A DNA stretch of 64,000 nucleotides from Entomortierella parvispora. Taxonomy: Eukaryota; Mortierellomycota; Mortierellomycetes; Mortierellales; Mortierellaceae. Shown in pieces: positions 35,578 to 46,379 of this stretch (within the stretch, counting starts at the first letter, position 1; each line of letters begins with the position of its first letter). Location of the stretch: contig OY752141.1 of the NCBI GenBank assembly GCA_963573315.1, forward strand, positions 2,232,001 through 2,296,000, in the 5' to 3' direction. The notes beneath the pieces were generated by a model that was given only the letters and a program-made list of their open reading frames with translations, was not told where the DNA came from and ran no database searches. The position numbers were made by a program, and so were the translations under genes.

Positions 35578-37140
35578 TTAGTGGGTCGAGGCTTTCTTGG
35601 AAGACTTTGCAAAGGGACGGGTCAGAGCATGGCGGGTCAATCGCCAAGTCACGCGAACAAACAACCATGGGCCTTTACTCTTCTTCGATGCCTTGGGAGA
35701 TGGAGACCATGCTGGCAGCACCGTCTCTGGCTGCGACAAAGTAGATGCATCCTTGTCGTCACTGGACCATTGGCTCGTCTCCTCTACCATGGACTCTTGG
35801 CTGAACGTGTGTTGCACCTCCTCCTTCTCGTCTTGCTCCATCTCCTGGCTAGCAGACGTTTCCTCTTCGAAACTAGTAGCCATCGCCGCTGGGATTGGCT
35901 TGGCTGACGGGGTTTGAGAGGCCTCTTGGACAGCGGCCCTAAATCGCTCTGAAGTAAATGTGAACTGGAGCGACGATCTGGGTGAAGCTGGGGGAGAAGG
36001 AATGGCAGGCGCTGTTTTTTCAGGAGCAGCGGTGGTGGTGGTGGTGGTGGTTGCCTTGTTCTTGATTCGGAATCCTGGAGATCGGCAACTGGGATCCAAG
36101 ATCTCTTCAGGTATCATGTAGCTCGCGGGGCGACTCACAGTCTCTTGCAGCTGACGTCGATCTTCTCGTGGGATGATCGCGGTGGTAGTGGTGGGGGTGA
36201 TCATGGTTGTCTTTTCTTGTTCTTCTCTCATCGCTTGGACTTTTGAGGGGTGACCTGCCACGACCGCGGCAATGACGACCACAACCTGATCCAACCACGT
36301 GCGTACCCTCTGTTCCGCGTTCCAATGTTGCCAAGAAGACGAAGAAGAAGAAGAAGTAAAAGATTCTTCTCCTTTTGATGAGGGAAGCTGCTCATGCCAC
36401 GATTTGCCGTCCACGATTCGGAGGAAATGACCTGTCTCCTGATCATACAGTGCGACCTGTTCAGGATACCATTCACCACAAACGTAGCAAGGGACCAGCC
36501 CTTGCTCTCGTTCTTGTTCATGTTGTTGTTGTTGTTGTTGCTGGTGCTGGTGCTGGTGCTCGTCTTGTTCTTCTGGCGAGATTTGCATGGTTTTCAACAA
36601 TTGCATCAAAAACGCCATGGCCTGTGCTCGGTTTCGGAACTGGAGACGAAAAGGAAATAACGGTGCGTAACACTGCTGCTGTTGCTGCGGTTGAAGATCG
36701 GCTGAGGGCACAAGATTCTTTTCGATCAATCGGTGTTGGCGCCTCCGCCGACGGGACTCGAACGAGTTTGTGGAAGCAGAGGAGCAAGAGGAAAAAAGGG
36801 ACAATGAAGAAGACGAAAAGGTTGAAGAAGACGAAGCAGAAGAGGACAATGAGGTGACGCTTGAAAAGGAAAGAGATCGGCCTCTTTGGCCAGGAACAGA
36901 CATCTCTACCACAGTGGCACCCGATCTGGGGGAAGGTGGGGGAGAAGGATAAGTGCACTGGGATTCTGAATGTTCTTGTTGGACTTGGCCATGTCGCCGT
37001 TGTTGGCTCTGTTGTTGTTGACGTTCTTGCAGATATTCGGCCAAAATGGATGGTAGCCGATCCAGTGCAAAGGCCAGGTCTTGACGGTTTCGCATGGTTG
37101 GCAATTGTGTGAAATAGGGATGACTGTGATGGCGAGACAT
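35578..37140 (-). CDS. Gln/Ser-rich protein of unknown function
   Basis: Single-exon gene of 520 aa counted from the ATG at 37140. The frame stays open to 37728, but that part is compositionally odd and lies before the first good ATG. I do not recognise the family. It has polar tracts (Gln/His runs near residues 175-195, Ser runs near 95-125 and a Thr run near 355). One segment looks folded: an FRNRAQAMAFLMQLLKTMQI helix, then CYVCGEWYPEQVALYDQETG followed by HFLRIVDGKSWHE, with one CxxC pair. The C-terminus is basic (about RVTWRLTRHALTRPF). The gene is convergent with the Nudix gene. It could be a nuclear regulator, but nothing proves it. Confidence 0.6.
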   Translation of the reverse strand: MSRHHSHPYFTQLPTMRNRQDLAFALDRLPSILAEYLQERQQQQSQQRRHGQVQQEHSESQCTYPSPPPSPRSGATVVEMSVPGQRGRSLSFSSVTSLSSSASSSSTFSSSSLSLFSSCSSASTNSFESRRRRRQHRLIEKNLVPSADLQPQQQQQCYAPLFPFRLQFRNRAQAMAFLMQLLKTMQISPEEQDEHQHQHQQQQQQQHEQEREQGLVPCYVCGEWYPEQVALYDQETGHFLRIVDGKSWHEQLPSSKGEESFTSSSSSSSWQHWNAEQRVRTWLDQVVVVIAAVVAGHPSKVQAMREEQEKTTMITPTTTTAIIPREDRRQLQETVSRPASYMIPEEILDPSCRSPGFRIKNKATTTTTTTAAPEKTAPAIPSPPASPRSSLQFTFTSERFRAAVQEASQTPSAKPIPAAMATSFEEETSASQEMEQDEKEEVQHTFSQESMVEETSQWSSDDKDASTLSQPETVLPAWSPSPKASKKSKGPWLFVRVTWRLTRHALTRPFAKSSKKASTH

Positions 37141-39125
37141 GGCTGTTGTCTGCTTGATCGTGTCGTGTGTGTATGGGGGTATGATTAGGGTATGGATGCA
37201 AGTGCGAGGGGTATAATTGTTGCTGTTGTTGATTTCTGAAAAGGAACGAAAAAGAAATTGAAAGAGAGAAAAAGGAAAGAGAAAAAGGATTGGACGGGAA
37301 AGAGAAGAGAGGAGGAGCAAAGTTCTACAATGGGCGAAATATTTGCGCTTCCAAGATTTTTTCCAGGGGCCCTTCTTCCTTTTTGAAATTATGATCGATC
37401 CACTCAGGGCTTGAGAGGGATTTTGCGGAGAGTACTGTACGTAGGAGTCGAGGGTGGAATGAGGGGGAAGAGATAACTTGGGGACAATAGCCAGGAGGAA
37501 TTTGAATGACAGGGGGGAGGGGGAGGGAGAAGTTGTATATAGCCCTTTTCGTAGTTGGCGTGAAACTACAGAAAAAGAAAACAAAAAGAAAAAAAAAAAG
37601 GGTCGAGTCGCACCCTGGAATGTGTCTCTTTTATAGGCGCGTTTGCATCGCCCACTGCCCTCCCTTACTTTCTTTTCTCTCCCCTCCCCAGGACAAGAGA
37701 AACAGAGACATGTCGCCGCCACAGCCATGCTTCCAGTCAGCCAACCATGATATCTACCTACCCACAGAAAAAAAAAACAAAAAAAAAACTAAGCATCCAC
37801 CCGCAGCAACAGCGGGGAACTCCCCTCCTTGATCGCAGTAAAGAAATCACGGCCCGAGAGATTCCTGGGCTCAGCTTACAAAGATGGGCCGTTTGGACTT
37901 TGGAGGCCTGCAAAACGACGCCCAAATAGCGACAACTTTCATGGAAAAAAGGGCTGTGCCAATGCCTTGTCAACCACGGACGTGAAGGGTGGGGCAGTGA
38001 CGGTGCCTCCTGGATGAGGCAGTGGTTTGGGCGATGACACTTATTTTTTACTTTTTTTGGCAGTAAACGAGTAAACGACGAAGGCTAAGTGGGATGCTCG
38101 GTCCATATTTTCTTTGGTGGGTGGGTGTACTGGGTGTATTTGTTGAATCCCGAGGAGAACAATCGAGTCCTCGAGATCATCACCTCCAGAAGAACAGGGC
38201 CCTTTGGAGTCTTGGCGAAAGGGCACAACTCCAAGTTTCCCAGATCATCTCTCTCCTCCAATCCTTTTCCTTCCCTGATTTTTTTTTCTTTCTTCATTTC
38301 ATGAAAAGCTGCCCAGATATCTCTTCTATAGTAGGAGGTTTGTATCTTTTTTTCATTTCTGTTCAAACAGCGCGAAATCCTCGGTGCCCCTGCTCGAAGA
38401 CAGAAACCAAATTGACAAACCAATTGATGCATTTTGATAGACAAGAGACCTCATTTTGGACATCATCCAAAGCAACAAACAATAGACCTCCAGCAACCGC
38501 TCTCGAAGAACAGACAAAGTGCAGCATGCAAGCATGCACATGTGCCATCAAGGTTGCTGGTCCGCGACAGGTGATCCGCGGACATTTCTTTTTAATTTTT
38601 TTCTTCCCGTTGGGCTACCCAAACCACCCATGGTGCATGGTTGGTTGGTTGCATGGGGCGCGAATGATTTCATCACACACAAGAGAGTCGAAATCACACA
38701 CAGAAAAAAAAAAGCTCTCTGATCTGGCCCCACGAGTTGTTTCCCGTCGGTCCCGTCCCCCTGGCATTATTGTTTGTTCCTTTGGCCCGGGCCCATCCTT
38801 CTGTGGTGCGACAGAAACGTGCACAAGAAAACAGGTCTTTCGGCCCGATCATAAACGCGAAAGCAGGTTGCAGGTTTGATCTGATGTTTTTCGATTTTGT
38901 TTGTTCGACTCTTTATGATTTTACAGGGGGGTTGTCTCTCTATTTTAAATAAATGCTTCTGATGATAAGGAATATCTTTTTGTTGTCCAATTGCTTATGG
39001 CCCGTGTCGATAGCAAGAGGGGTGAGAACCGCATTCATGGGTAAAAAGTAAAGCAACGAACGGGAAGGAGAAACTTGGAGTAAAGTATTAGAGCGTCCAT
39101 CCTCCGCCGTTCAACTTGATCCACG
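37141..39125. other. Intergenic region, no gene seen
   Basis: About 2 kb between the Gln/Ser-rich gene start and the VMP1 stop. The left part is CT- and A-rich and probably includes that gene's promoter and leader. The rest carries T tracts and a small GCATGC-rich patch near 38525-38540. No open frame with family features and no tRNA was found. Confidence 0.55.
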
Positions 39126-40954
39126 TTAAGCCTTTAGACTTTGTCCACCGCTCTTCCGGCTAGACTCGACCAATTCTTCAGAGACTGCCACAAACAAGGC
39201 GTTGGTATCCCCGTTCCGGATCTTGCCTTCCAGCTCTACAATCTCTTGGTCGTGTCGCCTCTTGATCTGTGCAAGCGCCATCGTTTCCACAATCGACAAC
39301 AGGAAATAGGAAATCATGATAAAGATCACCGTGTTCCAGATCAGACTCACAAGACTTGTCGAGTTCTCCAGCTGGTCCCCTGCCAATCGACCGTCACCAT
39401 GAAGTGCTCCCTTTTGTGAATCAATCCCGTCTGCTAAGTATCCGTGGATGAACGGAATAGACTTTTCCAACCAACTCATCAGCGTTGCCAATGTATCTGC
39501 AGAAAACATGACAATTACAAATGTTGACTATAGCATGTAAGAGGCAACATCATGTTTGAATTAGAAGCGGTCCTTTTATCAAATTTTCGTTCACTAGCAG
39601 GATCCGCTGTGGAAAAAAACATACCTGGATAGATGACTTTACAACCGCCTTTCCAAGAAAAGTGGCCCCGAAAAAGGTCGAAAAAGGAATCAAAAAGTGT
39701 CCACAGGTGATTCCTGCAAGGTCAAACAATGGGTTCGGAATCTAATCGAGTCCGTGAAAAAGGCGGTGGTCAATCATCTGTTCTTTGTACTGCCAAAGGC
39801 CCAATCAAGGGACAGATCGGCCTTTGTAACACCTACCGAGGCACACAAAAAGATGCCAAAGAAGCCCAAGCGCTTCATGCCCTCGTGCACCATCAACAGA
39901 ATGCGCTCCTTGTAGGAAACCGAGTCTGGCTTCTTCTTGATCAAGTCCTCAATAGCTGCTAGTTCCTCATTTCTGTTCCCTGAAAGTGCGGCTACGTGGC
40001 AAAGTATAATTAGTGTTGGTGTCCATTGGCAAAGGGTCGACAAAGTGTTAAATCCTGCGATGCTGCGGTCATGATCTCATACCTGCTCTTGCAACAAAGT
40101 AAGGTGGTAATTCTCCCAGAGCCGTTCCCAGTCCCCAGAAAAAGCTTTCCCATTGGATAGCTCTGAAAATAGCATAGATAGTCAACTCTAGCGCTGCTGA
40201 AGCCTCGGGTGATCTGCACACAAATCGCTGGTCGCCTCGAACGTCAAAGTCGGTGTTGCCGCACTTGTAGGCTGTCAATGTCACTTCAGCGATGTGAGGA
40301 CCCAGAAAGAGGATAAACGTGTGAAGTCCTGTACCGAGTCCAATGGATGACGCGACTCCCAAAAGTGTCCAGTATCCGAACCAGATCACACTCGACTCTG
40401 CGTGCTTCAAGAGCTATATAAAAGCAGTAAACAGCATTAGAGCATTGTCCGCTATCAAGGTACCATTCTGGTCTAGGCTGTTTGGGGCTGTGGACCCTTC
40501 CTTGAATCATTTTTGCCCTTCCCCAAAATCGCTTGGGCGAGTCTCAAACGATGAAATGACATAAGAAGGGATGGATTATTTTTTGCTTTTTTGTGAGCCT
40601 TACCGGCTGATGGGCCCCGTCGGTTTGATAGACAAAGTAGACGATTGCTGTCAAGAGGGGCAATACAAGGAGCAGGTACTGCTGAGAGACAATCCAGAGC
40701 AACGCCATGCGGAACTCGTGCAGCAAATACAACACAAAGTACGAGAGAACGGTCAAGGGTGAGGTGTAGACCGAGATCTCTTGGCGTTCAGTCTCGAGCG
40801 CAATCCTTCTGCGGTTGATAAAGTCTATCGGAAGCATCGGAAGCAGAGAGGCAGAGTCAGAGGGAGGGGATCGAACGATGGTTCCGTTCTCCACGATAGT
40901 CTGTCGTTCCTGATTGTAGCCAGTGTACGACAACGCCCTGTCCTGATCCTTCAT
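39126..40954 (-). CDS. VMP1: VMP1-like ER membrane protein (VTT domain)
   Basis: Multipass ER protein of 451 aa, homologous to vacuole membrane protein 1, a phospholipid scramblase needed for autophagosome formation and ER contact sites. Five exons: 40954-40604, 40413-40083, 39991-39837, 39741-39625 and 39527-39126. They make 452 codons. Hallmarks are [36 protein letters not shown] (VTT core, formed by a splice), [19 protein letters not shown] (also across a splice) and [17 protein letters not shown] followed by FVIVMFS. Several hydrophobic helices are visible. Human VMP1 has 406 residues; the extra length is the N-terminal cytosolic tail. The ATG lies 3 bp after the TGA of a SAP-motif ORF in the same frame, so the true mRNA structure and N-terminus are uncertain. 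Confidence 0.92.
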
Positions 40955-40957
40955 CCT

Positions 40958-41593
40958 TCATTCATTACCTGCAAAGTGGGCAGAGAAGCTGTTGGAACGG
41001 GTAGGACCACGACTCCGCAAAGGATGGACAGCCTTGACTGAGCGCCCGCGCTTTTCCTCGTCGGTCCCGATCTTCTTTGGAGTCTCAAAGTCAGAGTCCG
41101 CTCCGGCCGGCACGCGCACATCCAGTGTGGTCGCAGTCATGGTCGGAGTCCTTGGCGCTGGTGCTGGTATCCTTTTTGTAGTAGCAGCCGTAGCGGTAGC
41201 GGCCGTCGCTGCGGTCTGGCTCACTGGGGAGGAAGGGGTACTGCTGTTGTTGCTGTTGCTATTGCCGTTGTTGGCCCGATCCAGCGTTTTGAGGCGCTTC
41301 TTCATGACGCTCTTGCTCCCGGTTGTCAGTTGACCGCGTTGGCGGAGGAGTTCCCTCAACTGTGGTATCGAGTAGTTACTCCAGAGATATGACTGTTGGC
41401 CATGGTTCCCGCTGCTCGATGCATTCGAGGCCGAGTCGGAATCGTCCCCGTCCAATCGGTCCAGTCCTTGACTGGCATCACTACGTGTTGGCATTGGTTG
41501 TGTTGGAAACAAGAGGAGGAAGGAGGCGGCGACAATGGGGAAACAAAGGTGAGTAGGAGAGAAAGGGGCGAAAATAGCATGCTGACGAGCCAT
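40958..41593 (-). CDS. SAP-motif ORF directly upstream of VMP1
   Basis: Open frame of 211 aa from the ATG at 41593 (a second in-frame ATG at 41494 would give 178 aa). It holds a SAP-like helix-loop-helix, about residues 73-104: YSIPQLRELLRQRGQLTTGS, then MKKRL. SAP motifs bind AT-rich DNA or RNA. The rest is Ala/Thr/Ser-rich with a basic C-terminus. The stop TGA (40960-40958) is separated from the VMP1 ATG by one codon and lies in the same frame. The end of this ORF also looks like a splice acceptor (pyrimidines, then TTTGCAG, then GTAATG). It may be a separate small gene on a shared mRNA, an N-terminal extension of VMP1 broken by a stop, or partly intron. Confidence 0.5.
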   Translation of the reverse strand: MARQHAIFAPFSPTHLCFPIVAASFLLLFPTQPMPTRSDASQGLDRLDGDDSDSASNASSSGNHGQQSYLWSNYSIPQLRELLRQRGQLTTGSKSVMKKRLKTLDRANNGNSNSNNSSTPSSPVSQTAATAATATAATTKRIPAPAPRTPTMTATTLDVRVPAGADSDFETPKKIGTDEEKRGRSVKAVHPLRSRGPTRSNSFSAHFAGNE

Positions 41594-43459
41594 GGGTTTG
41601 GCACGAACAGAGATTGGGAAGGTTGAAGGAATGCGTGGCCTGCCTTTCTGCGCTCATGCCACAGGATGCACATTCATCGTTCTTTAGTGCGGATGAGCGG
41701 TAGGCGGACAGACAAGGAGCCATTCATTCGTTTGTCGTTGACCTTGTGGCGTGGCAGCATGCGAGTACAGTACAGCGTGTGGTTGGGTCGAAAGACCCTT
41801 TTTTTTCTTTTCTTTTTGAAATTGTTACCTCTGGATCAGGTGGTTGAACATGTTGTTCTGGTAGTATGCCATGGTTCAAATGAGAAGGACAGGAAGGGAA
41901 ATGGGAGACGGAGGGAGGGTGAGGTGAGGGGAATGGCGGCAAGACCGGGAGGGAGGAGGAGGGAGGAGGGGGATGTCGAACGGAAACAGGAGTCGAGCGG
42001 ATCAGCGAGGAGGCAGACACGTTTGAGTTGGGTCCGGGTTCAAACAGCCAGGGTCGTGTGCAGAGGAGGAGGAGGAGAAGGAGAGGGGGATGCAGCAGAG
42101 AGAGCGATGGAGATGAAGAATGGCTGAAGGTAAAGGAAGAGATGGCCAGGGAAAAAAGGAAAAAAAAAAAAGGTCCGCTCGCTCTTTCTGTTCATATCTC
42201 TTCATGTTCTGTTCATGTCTCTTGTTCATGTCTCTTGTTCATGTCTCTTTGTGATCGATCCAGGGCGGTCTTTTTTTATTCATGGTTCGTGGTTCGTGGT
42301 TCGTGTCTGAACAGTGCTGTTCGTGTGATACCCATCTCCAGCTCATCGTGGCACTCTCTCCTCCTCTTCTACCTCTCTTGCTTTTCTGGCCTGAGTTTCT
42401 TCCACTTTGCCCGGGGCTGTTGCTGCTATTGCTGTTGCTGTTGCGCCATGCAGGAACAAGAAAGCAAAGCAAAGCAAAGCAAACACGAACCATAAACCCG
42501 CTACGTGTTTGTCCAGAGTCCTTATTCACCTAAAAGGAAAAAAGTTCATTTCAGCCCGTGTTGCGGCCATCTCTCTTTTCTCTCTCTCGTGTGTGTGTGT
42601 CTCTCTTTCTTTCGACATGTGCCTCCGAGCCCGTCCTCCCTTCCTAGACTACGCCCTTCTGTCCATGGTCGCACAACAATGACACGCACCCACCAGCCCT
42701 CACCCCCAAAAGTCCCTTTTCTCTCTCTGTCCACTCCCCCTCAACATAACGGCTCTCGCGTTGTTTTCTATTTTCTCGCCGGCAGTCAACAAGTCGGGTT
42801 AAAATAACCTCTTTCTTGCCGAACCGTTTCTTTTTTTTTTTTTTTTTTTTTTTCTTTTTCTTCCTCCGCCAAGATTCTGCTCTCTTTCTTACTTCTTCGG
42901 GTGAGGGGTTTTTTGTATATCCTTTTGCCTTTGTGTGAGAAAAAACAATGAAAGAACCAGAGACGATCGCACGACACAGACAGATCCACACAAACACGCA
43001 CACACCTCCCAGGCCTCCCCAGACTACGTGGCAAGAACAAAAAGAAGGCATCTCTGGCCGGACGTCTAAAAGTTCTTCCTGTCTTCAGCTTTATATCATC
43101 CAACTCTTCTTCTAATGGTGCCACCATGCTTTGTTTCCAGTGGACTGGGATCTTGTGATCTAAGGGAGGAGAAGCACAGCAGAGTCCTAAACCGTAGAGG
43201 GCAAGACCCTGAAAACATTCATTTGGGGAGACAATTGACTCCTCTTGAAGAAACTCGAAAGCAAGATGATCTGCGCCACCAAAAATAGACCCACCACACC
43301 CAATTGCGGTTAAGGGGCCAAAGACATCGCAACTTTTTTCAACCGTGCATCGCAAGTGTCGCAATTGTTTTGTTTAGTGCAAATGAATGGTCTAAATGAG
43401 ATGCAAAGATGCAATAGTGTATACAATCAACGGACCATAGGCTTCCGTAGCTTTTCTCT
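41594..43459. other. Intergenic region, low complexity
   Basis: About 1.9 kb upstream of the SAP/VMP1 locus and downstream of SUV3. It contains GA-rich stretches near 41880-42170, CT-rich stretches near 42360-42740 and a T tract at about 42830-42853. A minus-strand open frame near 42786-43364 shows no family feature, so I do not call it. Confidence 0.5.
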
Positions 43460-46216
43460 TCAGGCCATTTCCTTCGTCGTTGCCTCCACTGACCCAGGAC
43501 CCTTCTTCTTTTCCTTAAAAAGCTGTGCCTTAAGTGCCCTCCGTTCCTGCTTTTCCAGCTCTTTGCGCAAACGAGCACTCTGTGCCTGCTTCAACCCCAG
43601 CTCAATCAGGACCTCACACTCGACCTTACGTTGGCTCGCCACACTGTCAATTCCTCCGCTCATGATCGTCTCAAACTTTTGAGCGAGCCAGAGGTAGAGC
43701 ATAATCACCCTATGGGCCGATTCGAGCTCCTGCAAGTCCAAATCCTGGGCTGGCTTGAGAGCAGAGAAATCCCCAGTAGAAGGTTCAGGCAGCTTTGGAA
43801 GACGAACCAGATCGTCAATCTTGATTGGGGTATCCCTACTGATAGCTTCCGCCAACTTGACAGCGGCCTTCACTACCACAGGGTTGCGGACTTGGATTGG
43901 TGCAGAAATAAACATCAACCTTTCTTGTGTAGGGATCTTGATCTTGTCAATCAGAACGGCGGCATCCTAGAAAAAATAGGAAGGCAGGCTTTGATTAAAA
44001 ATTCGTTTCATCCAAGAGTCCAAAATATAGCTACCGTTTTTTCAGTCAACTTACAATCATAGGGCCATAGTCTGCGGGAAAGAAAAGGTTCGAGTTTCGA
44101 GCCATCATCTCAAACATTCGGAGGATATGGGAGAAGGGCGCTCCTGGCAAGTAGATCGAGAACTCTTGGTACATATCAGGTGTTGGTTGGATGGCTGCTC
44201 TCTACAACGATTTCCACAACGAAGAGAGTACTCCCATATCAGCATCCAATGTGACCTCCAGACAGCATTGATTTGCATTGAAAAAGATGACAATGAAACG
44301 GTACCTGGATATTGATCATTGGTGCAGCCAAAGCTCTCTTGAGTGCTGGTACATCCGCCTGAAGCAAAGTCGTCGCTTGGCCTACAGCATAGTCTGTGCC
44401 GAAGCGACCAGCTCGTCCAGCAATCTGCTTGAGTTGAGTCAAACTGAGATTTCGGACAACATTTCCGTCAAACTTTTCAACCGCCTCAAAAATGATACGG
44501 CGAATGTTCCTAGAGTCGAATGGAGAGAGATTAGAAGGGTTTACAAATACAACTCAATTTTCTTTGTCTCGCGACCACTTACAAGTTCAACCCCATGCCG
44601 ATGGCGTCACTGGCCACCAAGACATCGTATCCACTGGTAGGGTCGTTAAACAACTTTGCCTGCATCGATCGACTCTCTGGGGGCAACGCACCGTAGGCAA
44701 CTGCACATCTCAACCCCGTCTCCGCCTCAATGGCCTTCTTGAGCAAAAAGATGTTTCTCCGGGAAAAGGTCACAACACAATCGCCCTTTTGAATCTTGTC
44801 CAGTCGTCCTCTCAAACTTTCTTCCTGAACCTCCAGCTTACTCAAGCGATCATAGCGATGGATCTCGACCTCCTCGTTTGTAAGCGCACAAATGCCCTTG
44901 ACCAAGTCCACCACAGTCGGTTCTCCACAGAGATGGAGTTCCTTGGCCGGTAAGCTCATCAACGCCTGTGTCCAGGCCCATCCTCGTTGTGGATCAGCCA
45001 ACATCTGAATCTCGTCAATGACCGCCACCTCGATTTGACGGCTCATGTCTGCCATCTCAATCGTACAGGACGTCATCGTCACCTTCTCTGCCTCCTCCCC
45101 ATCCACCACTTTACCACCATACCGTCGCTCCTCTCCCGTCACCAAATTACAAGGCTTTCCTGCAGCGTTCATTCTTTCGTAAATCTCGTGCGCCAACAGT
45201 CTTAATGGTGACAGGTATGCTCCTGACTCTGCAGCCTGTAACCGAACCAAGGCATTGTGTGTCTTTCCAGAGTTAGTGGGTCCAACGTGCATCACGATTT
45301 TCCTGTTATAAGCAAAGCGATCAAATAACACGTTGTTAACATCCAAATTCCCTCTCGTCACAGTCTTCTTCCTTGACGATATTTGTCCCCTGTGCGTGGT
45401 TATACCTCTTCATCAATCGCGCTGCAGGATTCCATTCTGCTGGAAATCTCAGATCCGCAATTTCTCGAAGTCTTGACATCCTGAATAAAGCCTCGGCCGG
45501 AAGTTTGTCCTGAGTGTGCTCAAAAAATCCATCCCACAAGGCCTTGTCCAATTTGGTACTAATGGCCTCTTCCTTTGTCACGCCCATACCCTTGAAAGTC
45601 ATGCCCACTTCCAAGGATTGATCCGCCAAAGTCCCGATCGCCTTCTTGGACACTTGTGGTATCGAGCCCTTAAGAGCCTTTTGTGAATACTCCTTGATCA
45701 ATTTCACAGCCTCTTCCCGTGGTGTGCCCAAGGATTCCAAATGAACTTGCATAGAGTTGGGAGTCCTGAACCTGTCAACCGCATTACTTAAAGCTAGAAA
45801 AATCAAAAAACAATAATAGGAGGGGCAGTGAGTAAAGAAGCCAACTCGGCAATTCCTCTGCATCAAGAAGTAAGAGGGGGACGAGGGGATGTGATTGAAG
45901 GTGTACCTGTGGTTTCCCATGGAGCCGCAAATTCTTCGCCTCCAAAGGATCTGCGAGGGTATGATCCATTGTCTCCTCTTCCTTCGCTTTTTGAGTAGCT
46001 TGGCCGGAAATGTCCTGATTTATATGCAGAATTGGGCCGTGGGTTGACGATGGTCTTTGTATGACGGAAGCGACAGAGCACCGGACCTATCCTCTTGGCG
46101 GTTGATGATGGATAGGCGGCATGTTTAGCTGTAGAAGCTGTGTTTACTACGGCAAGGAAAAGGGGCCTCGGTGCAGTCGATGGCGATGCCCTGGCACAGA
46201 CAGCAAAGCTCAGCAT
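43460..46216 (-). CDS. SUV3: Mitochondrial ATP-dependent RNA helicase Suv3
   Basis: Helicase subunit of the mitochondrial RNA degradosome, 758 aa (human SUPV3L1 786). Six exons: 46216-45907, 45793-45406, 45302-44583, 44509-44305, 44201-44055 and 43966-43460. They make 759 codons. The N-terminus is presequence-like (MLSFAVCARASPSTAPRPLF). The second splice forms RLMKRKIVMHVGPTNSGKT, giving Walker A at about 240-247. The DEIQ motif II lies near 329. Motif VI is QIAGRAGRFG at the start of the second RecA domain's end. ALPPESRSMQAKLFN, FNDPTSGYDVLVASDAIGMG and the helical C-terminal domain are also typical. Two overlapping open frames near 45336-45361 are explained by the intron at 45405-45303. 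Confidence 0.95.
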
Positions 46217-46379
46217 TGGGGGGGAATGGTCAATGAATGGTGAATGCAGGAGTGAATCAGTGTGTGAAGGGTAAGAAAGGGAAAAAGTAAATCAACAGCA
46301 GTCACTTTTGCCACCAAAACTTCTTCAAAAATTACTTTTTTTATTTTCTTCTATCTTTTCCCTTTACGCGCTCCATCCT

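Noticed and set aside
36745-36765. tRNA T-arm-like string (GGGACTCGAAC) in the Gln/Ser-rich gene
   Set aside because: No acceptor stem, D-arm or anticodon arm surrounds it; it is coding sequence for an Arg-rich stretch.
35578-37728. A 716-codon version of the Gln/Ser-rich protein
   Set aside because: The extra N-terminal part is Phe/Ser-rich low complexity from a CT-rich leader; the ATG at 37140 is better placed.
42786-43364. Minus-strand open frame downstream of SUV3
   Set aside because: It runs through poly-Lys from a T tract, has no recognisable motif and no plausible splice partner.
45336-45361. Frameshift in SUV3 where two open frames overlap
   Set aside because: An intron at 45405-45303 removes the overlap and restores the conserved RLMKRKIVMHVGPTNSGKT.
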